A DNA stretch of 64,000 bases from Cristatella mucedo (lineage: Eukaryota; Bryozoa; Phylactolaemata; Cristatellidae), in the NCBI GenBank assembly GCA_009760855.2, contig WPIO01000062.1, forward strand, positions 2,383,001 to 2,447,000, in the 5' to 3' direction. This document shows positions 19,816-64,000 of the stretch, one piece after another. A model generated the notes under the pieces. That model worked only from the letters and a program-made list of their open reading frames with translations. It was not told where the DNA came from and did not search any database. Both the position numbers and the translations under genes were made by a program. The first letter of the stretch is position 1, and every line of letters begins with the position of its first letter.

Positions 19816-20981
19816 GCTTGAGTCTTTGGTGCGTACGTCACCGAGACTACTGGCGGGTTTGGGGTCCGTAACGAAGGATGATTAAACTGGGAAGACGTAA
19901 TGAAGACTCAAGCCGCGCTTATGTGGCTTCTGAGTCATGGTTGGAGTCAGAGTCTTTGTTCCCCCTGTAAACGCTGCTTCAGAAGTAACCGCTGTTTTAC
20001 GTCTTGGCCAAGACTCGGGCAAGAGTTAACATGCGACTAGTCATAGGTACCGTCAAGGGCAGGCATTCTTCATTGCGTTGAAAAGCATAGCATACGACTC
20101 AACCGGCACAATCATCGAAGCATTCAACGAGAGTCTCTGTTTATGGGGCGCTAGAAGCACTCATATAAGACTCGGATAATGAGGCTGCGGGTGATAAAGG
20201 CAATCGTTAAAATTTGCTAGGAGGTGCATCGTGGAACGCCGTTTCCTACCTTCCTTAGAAAAAGGCAATTTTAACACGGTCACTCTGGGGGCTAAGCAAG
20301 GAAGAAGCCAGACAGAATGAAGACTGAACTCGTCAGCTTCCTTTATGAAGGAATACCGAAGCGGGACTTAAGCAGGACATGAGCAAAACTCGTCATGTAA
20401 ATGGGCTTCACTGTAATTATGTGTTCTAAAAGCTTCTTCAGGTCGAGGCGATTAGGGACGTTTATAGACTATCTTGCAAGCGGGGTGTAGCTCGAGGTCT
20501 GACCGCTAGAGTGACAGACTTCATGTAGAGGCGCTCGCTTAGAGAGCACTTGAGGATTGGCACGCAGAGCCTGACGCATGCATCAAGAGCTGACTGCGAC
20601 GAATGGCATCAATGTGTTCTTCGCCCTTTTCTCCCTATGCTTGATTACCTTGCGCACAGAAGGACGCCCGTACAGTATTTGAAGCACAGCACCTCTAGTT
20701 CAACAAGGAGTTCTCATTTCGAAGCATGCTCTCTGTCCCAAGGGCTGTCTGGATCCGTCTGGGACATACTAGCTAGTCTCTGCACTGCCAACTTAAGCGG
20801 TGGCTGCTATGATTTACTTATTGGGCAATCTAGATGTCTGTCGACTGAGTAACTGTTCTATATTGCTCGATGAGCTGCCGTTAAATTGGCAAGCTACAGC
20901 TGGAAAGTTTTCATCGGCCTCTATTTCAGCAGTAATATGTTTCGTATGCAGCGGCAAATACTTTGTGTATTTTTTTAAACG
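19816..20981. other. Intergenic, nothing recognised
   Basis: No conserved coding or repeat signal. Open frames at 20550-20852 and 20800-21072 have no recognisable features. Confidence 0.35.
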
Positions 20982-20998
20982 CCCCCCCCCCCCCCCCC
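20982..20998. repeat. 17-base poly-C tract
   Basis: Uninterrupted C run; one of four poly-C/poly-G runs of 10 or more bases in the window. Confidence 0.9.
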
Positions 20999-21394
20999 GC
21001 GGCGATGGCACCGGCCGGCGCCTGGCAACCAAATGCTGTTTCTACCCTTATCTCTATCGGTCCTCAAGGTAAATAATCCATTAACCCGCCCAATAGCCAT
21101 CGCATGCATGATTCCGTCACTCACCGCTTAGCAGGTCGGCAAGAGCGATGGTGGAGGGCCACAGGCAGTCCGCGCTAGTTAGAGATCCGCCTGGTTAGCG
21201 ATCCACTCCGTCAGCGGGAAAGTAAAACTACAAGCAGTAAATTTACACCTGAAAAACTTTTCTTGATCTGGCATTTTCAAGAGTCCTGAAAGTAAGATTG
21301 TTGCTCCTCGAATATTGCTAGGCCGATACTCCAGTGTGTAACCTGACGGAACAAGCAATAATAGCAGCGATAACAATATGTCGTTTTATTATGC

Positions 21395-21435
21395 CTGGGA
21401 AAACTTAATCTCTATCTGCGTGCTTTACGACTCTC
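21395..21435 (-). mobile_element. Short LINE tail scrap
   Basis: GGGAAAACTTAATCTCTATC followed by GCGTGCTTTACGAC, the reverse of the LINE/SINE-1 3' hairpin. Very short. Confidence 0.45.
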
Positions 21436-21526
21436 TGCTATAAAGTCGTAATGAGTCTGTAAGAGAGATATTAATATACATGGGATTTGTTACAAGCTCT
21501 CTGTCAAGCATGCACAAGCAAATAAG

Positions 21527-21812
21527 TACAGTTGATTCCGCTAGTAAGAATATTGGATATAAGAATACTCCACTTATAAGAATAGCAGTTCCGCGTCCCA
21601 TATTTACTCCAGTTATAGTCTCACTCCACACGTGGGAATACTCTGCCTACAAGAATGGTCATTTGCCGGCCCGAGCGTTCTTAAAAGTGGAGTCGACTGT
21701 ATTCCCATATTCGGATTGAGACCATAGTTATAGTAGATCTGTGACACGGAACTGCTATTCTTTTAAGCCGAGTATCCATACATCCGATATTGTTATCCGC
21801 GAAGTCGACTGT
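21527..21812. mobile_element. Fold-back DNA element with TA-CAGTYGAYT ends
   Basis: A left arm (about 21527-21650) and the reverse complement of a right arm (about 21690-21812) align along roughly 115 bases, sharing AAGAATAGCAGTTCCG and the end TACAGTYGAYTYCGC. A third copy of the end (GTGGAGTCGACTGTA) lies in the middle at 21689-21703. This looks like two opposed copies of a small MITE with CAGT ends and TA duplications, typical of the Tc1/mariner/pogo group. No transposase is present. Confidence 0.7.
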
Positions 21813-22112
21813 ACCGCGCCACTGTACGTGTTCTCGCCACGTGTACTGGCCAGCATGCTGAAGCAAAAATTAACGACACGCATGGCCACCAGTTAGCAAG
21901 ACCTCTGGCAAGTAGCATCCACTGAATCATGCACAGATACACTCGCTCAAAAAGTACAACCGAACAAAAAAGACAATTTCACTGGGGCTGAGGTGAAGGG
22001 AAAGCTGACAGGAACAGGTGCGTCTTTCGCAGAGACTTTCGAGATGCAAGGCTATTGCAGGTAGGGAGCAATCATCGGACGCTAGCTCCAGGCTCGATTA
22101 CCAAGCTATTGT

Positions 22113-22152
22113 GTGGATAGCATTGCAATCATGTGGATAGCATTGCAATCAT
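22113..22152. repeat. Perfect 20-bp tandem duplication
   Basis: The unit GTGGATAGCATTGCAATCAT occurs twice back to back (22113-22132, 22133-22152). Confidence 0.85.
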
Positions 22153-22380
22153 GCAATAAACGGTTCCATAACGAGGACAAGCCTACCATGGTTGGTTCCG
22201 GTATTAAAACATAGTCAGTGGCTTTCCCCGACAAATACGTTTAAATAGATAGCACTGAGCAACTGACAAGCGGCCATACAGAATACAATACAAGCCAAAT
22301 CCCGTATGTCGTGCTTGTGCTAGTGCAAACATGATGGCAATCCGTATGAGCTGGATCTGCCCCTTCTCATAGGTAAGGTG

Positions 22381-22566
22381 GAGCCGTGATGGCACACTAG
22401 GTAAGGCGGTTGCTTTCACGACCTCGGTCCCGAGGTCGTGGGTTCGATTCCTTCGGTGGGCGATTCTGTATCGCCACTGCAAGCGGTGGTGATAGCCGTA
22501 AAGGCTCTTCTGTCGCTATACGAAAAGAGGCTGTTTAATCAGCTAAGATTTATTTATTTATTTAAG
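22381..22566 (+). mobile_element. SINE-2 copy, best preserved
   Basis: A box region TGGCACACTAGGTAAGGCGG, B box GTGGGTTCGATTCC (22439-22452), body GCAAGCGGTGGTGATAGCCG and AAGGCTCTTCTGTCGCTATA, end GTTTAATCAGCTAAG and a (TTTA)n tail. Unlike SINE-1 it has no LINE-A hairpin. It abuts the possible EML terminal exon. Confidence 0.9.
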
Positions 22567-22616
22567 CCAGCCAAATGACAAAAGTGGTGCGGTCAAAAGA
22601 GAACACGAATAGAAAC
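22562..22616 (-). CDS. Candidate last exon of the EML5/6-like gene
   Basis: Tentative. After acceptor CATAG at 22617 the frame continues in the phase needed by the exon at 23540 and gives a short end ...FVFSFDRTTFVIWLA then TAA. Family members end a few residues after the DDC motif with an FVW-type strand, so length and pattern are plausible, but the polypyrimidine tract is weak and the stop overlaps the edge of a SINE-2 tail. Confidence 0.3.
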
Positions 22617-23539
22617 CTATGCCACTGAGCCGGCAGTGGCTGCATGTAATGCAACACTGAACGAGTGCATATAAGCCAGATGTTCATGTCGAACGGACGA
22701 AGTTCATCTGAGAGCTTTCGGTAGCAAATTCTGATGAAAGGGTGCCGAACTACTAAATAGTCCGTCGGTTTATTTATCGTTAGGAGGGTTTTCGCGAGAG
22801 AGCTAGTCAACAGGCACCTCATTGGATGTGAATGAAATACCTTACAGGTTACGATCCTGTTTGCTGCTTCGAAAAATTGAAAGCTAAAAAAGCCTCAGAA
22901 AGGAAAGAACAGAACATCACTAGTGCTGACTGTGAAGTCATTCTCTGCAAGCCCTGCCAATATATTCATCATCATGGCCCAAAATATGGCCATAACTAAC
23001 TTATTCACGACGAGCCCGCAAGTGAGAAGCATTGTCAGCATTTTTCTACGTTTTGCTGATTGTAGTAAAATCTTTTTTGGCGTCAATATTTAAAATGAGC
23101 AACAGCAGAGAGCCAAGCAGTTGTATTTGGAAGTTTAATTGCTCTATGGCATTAAGCACTATCATACAAAAGCCATTCTCCTCAACAGAATCCACATGAT
23201 CTGCTTTCCTCTAAGCACTTCTAACATAAAATGATGCAAAGAAGACGACAGACAGATCAGAAGAATGCTGGCTATCTTAGCATCCAGCACCAGTGAATGC
23301 CCAAGCAGCTCTGTGGTTGACGTCAACTCAGGTTAGTTTCCACACCATGACACTACAAAAAACCCACACCAGTCAGGTTGTTATCATCGGGGACAATCAA
23401 CAAGACAACTCTAGAATCGGGAAAATGTAAGCCGGCAAAAAGCAAAATATGTAAGACTCATATATACATTCAGATGACGACACTTAGCCATAACATCCGG
23501 CACTGGCTATAAAGGACAGTGTATCGAAGACTTACATAC
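22567..23539. other. Probable last EML intron or 3' region; nothing else seen
   Basis: Apart from the candidate exon above, no coding or repeat feature was recognised. Confidence 0.3.
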
Positions 23540-62679
<39,140 letters not shown>

Positions 62680-62757
62680 CAGTCATGTGTGAAATGCATA
62701 GAAAGAGATTACGCTCTGTGAAGGCACTATACAAATGTTTTATTATCATTATTAGCC
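62680..62757 (+). mobile_element. LINE tail scrap
   Basis: AATGCATAGAAAGAGATTAC, CTCTGTGAAGGCACTATACA, AATGTTTTATTATCATTATT. Confidence 0.65.
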
Positions 62758-63014
62758 TTTTTATATCTAAAACTATTCGGTAGTGTACGTTTTCACATAC
62801 CATATTACCTGCGGCATTAGAAAGCCAGCATAACATAATGAACTGAAATCAAATGACGATTCTGTTCACATGCAAACAAAATCGAAAGCATCGGTTTGAA
62901 CGAAATGCTGGAGCCTATGTATATGCTATTGTCATATGATCAAACTAGGGTCACTACCTGCTTGTGATGCAAATAACCTTCCATCATTTAAGTCTCAGCA
63001 AAAGACGCATCGGC

Positions 63015-63355
63015 TCCTGTCAGCTTTCCCTTCGCCTCACTCTTTCTTTCTCGTTGTTACGTGCTTCGCATTCTAACTGTTCATGATTCAGTGCATTTTG
63101 TCAGCCAGAAATCGTAATAGCCAGTGGCTCAGCATGTTTGCTTTAGCCTGCTTGCCAATGAATCTTGACAACTCGATTTAGGATGTATAGCTTAGGGTTT
63201 AGAGTTGACCACACCGAATCGTCATGCACTTGCTGACCCAAGAAAGAATTCGCTTTTTACTAACCCTTGGTTTTCTATTCTCTAGCAGCGAGTTGTAAAG
63301 CACCTGGGTAGACATTTAGTTCTTCAAGGATGCTATACTAACGAACTATTATTAG
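63015..63355 (+). repeat. Second copy of the unclassified repeat at 58500
   Basis: GTCAGCTTTCCCTTCGCCTC, CATGATTCAGTGCATTTTGT, CTCGATTTAGGATGTATAGC, AAGCACCTGGGTAGACATTT and ending CTATACTAACGAACTATTAT. Confidence 0.5.
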
Positions 63356-64000
63356 TAGGATCATTTCTATAACAAGCATACTGCAGGGCTGATTGAGACA
63401 TTCAAGCCGTTGAACTGAACAAAGTCGTCTCGCTCTTGCAGGGCATGTGGTAAACTACATTTTCCCTACAAAGAGCTCGAGCTGAATACAAGGAGTCATG
63501 AAAGTGCATACGTTGGCAAGGAAACAGATAATAATTACATTAATAATACTAATAATACATTTGCATGCAAGCTCTTAAAAAGATGCACAATCAGGTGTGC
63601 ACAAGTTCATGGTGTAAGGTTTGTGAGCATTGTGTAAAGTGCATAGTATGAAAGCAAAATATACATAAAAAGTAAATAGTAGTCCGGAAGATGAAATGAG
63701 ATCTAGGCCATGTAGAGAGGCTTAAAAGATTGGTATCTACCAGAGACTACATTAAGATAATGCCTGTTAATGGAATTTTTTCAAGATTGTGATTGTGACT
63801 TGCTAGAGGTATATACCTGACGAAACCGTACTGACTATAGAGCAGCCTCCCAGGCATTAAACCTGTATTTAAGAAGCTGCAGTCGGCGACGTGCAATCTA
63901 AGGAAATGGCTAAGCGGCCTGCAAGACTTCGCTTAGTTGCCTTATTGCAATTAGCAAAGAAAGGCAACTTTCATCGACACCCAGCTCCCATACGGATTCG
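63356..64000. other. Nothing recognised
   Basis: AT-rich; probably intron or upstream sequence of the EML gene. A short (TAATAA) run lies at 63528-63560. Confidence 0.35.

Overview
The window is animal (metazoan) nuclear DNA, most likely from an invertebrate. Genes are split into short exons by GT-AG introns. About a third of the sequence is recognisable transposon debris: non-LTR retrotransposons with TAA/ATT-repeat tails, tRNA-derived SINEs, hAT-, Tc1- and pogo/Tigger-like DNA elements, and microsatellites. I cannot place the species. The mix of CR1/L2-like LINEs with SINEs that borrow the LINE 3' end fits many marine invertebrate or lophotrochozoan genomes, but it is not diagnostic. No bacterial operons, CRISPR arrays, phage genes or ordinary tRNA/rRNA genes were seen.

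Layout. 1-4050: LINE fragments in both orientations. 4106-4461 (+): the last coding exon of an unidentified beta-propeller-like protein. 5085-7240: SINEs plus a degenerate copy (about 6410-7055) of a transposon-associated protein family. 8144-18122 (-): a complete five-exon gene for a lysocardiolipin acyltransferase (LCLAT1/AGPAT8-like), whose introns carry LINE nests. 18780-19590: a GC-rich block of unknown nature. 21527-21812: a fold-back DNA element. 23540-62100 (-): 23 consecutive exons, about 1,274 codons, of an EML5/EML6-type (EMAP-like) microtubule-associated WD40 protein. They cover its second and third HELP-WD40 repeats. The first repeat must lie beyond 64000, and the last few residues are only tentatively placed at 22562-22616.

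I traced both genes exon by exon. Every junction keeps frame, and every intron is GT-AG except one well-supported GC-AG intron (29861-30201). The two genes have unrelated jobs: membrane phospholipid remodelling and microtubule binding. They are simply neighbours on the same strand. The + strand exon at 4106-4461 converges on the acyltransferase.

I found no convincing new biological system. The most informative items are the GC-AG intron, three nested retrotransposon insertions (two with 5-bp target-site duplications), a hAT MITE with an 8-bp duplication, a Tigger-like remnant, a SINE family sharing its 3' hairpin with the resident LINE, and the decayed GFTK/HLD-type protein family copy.
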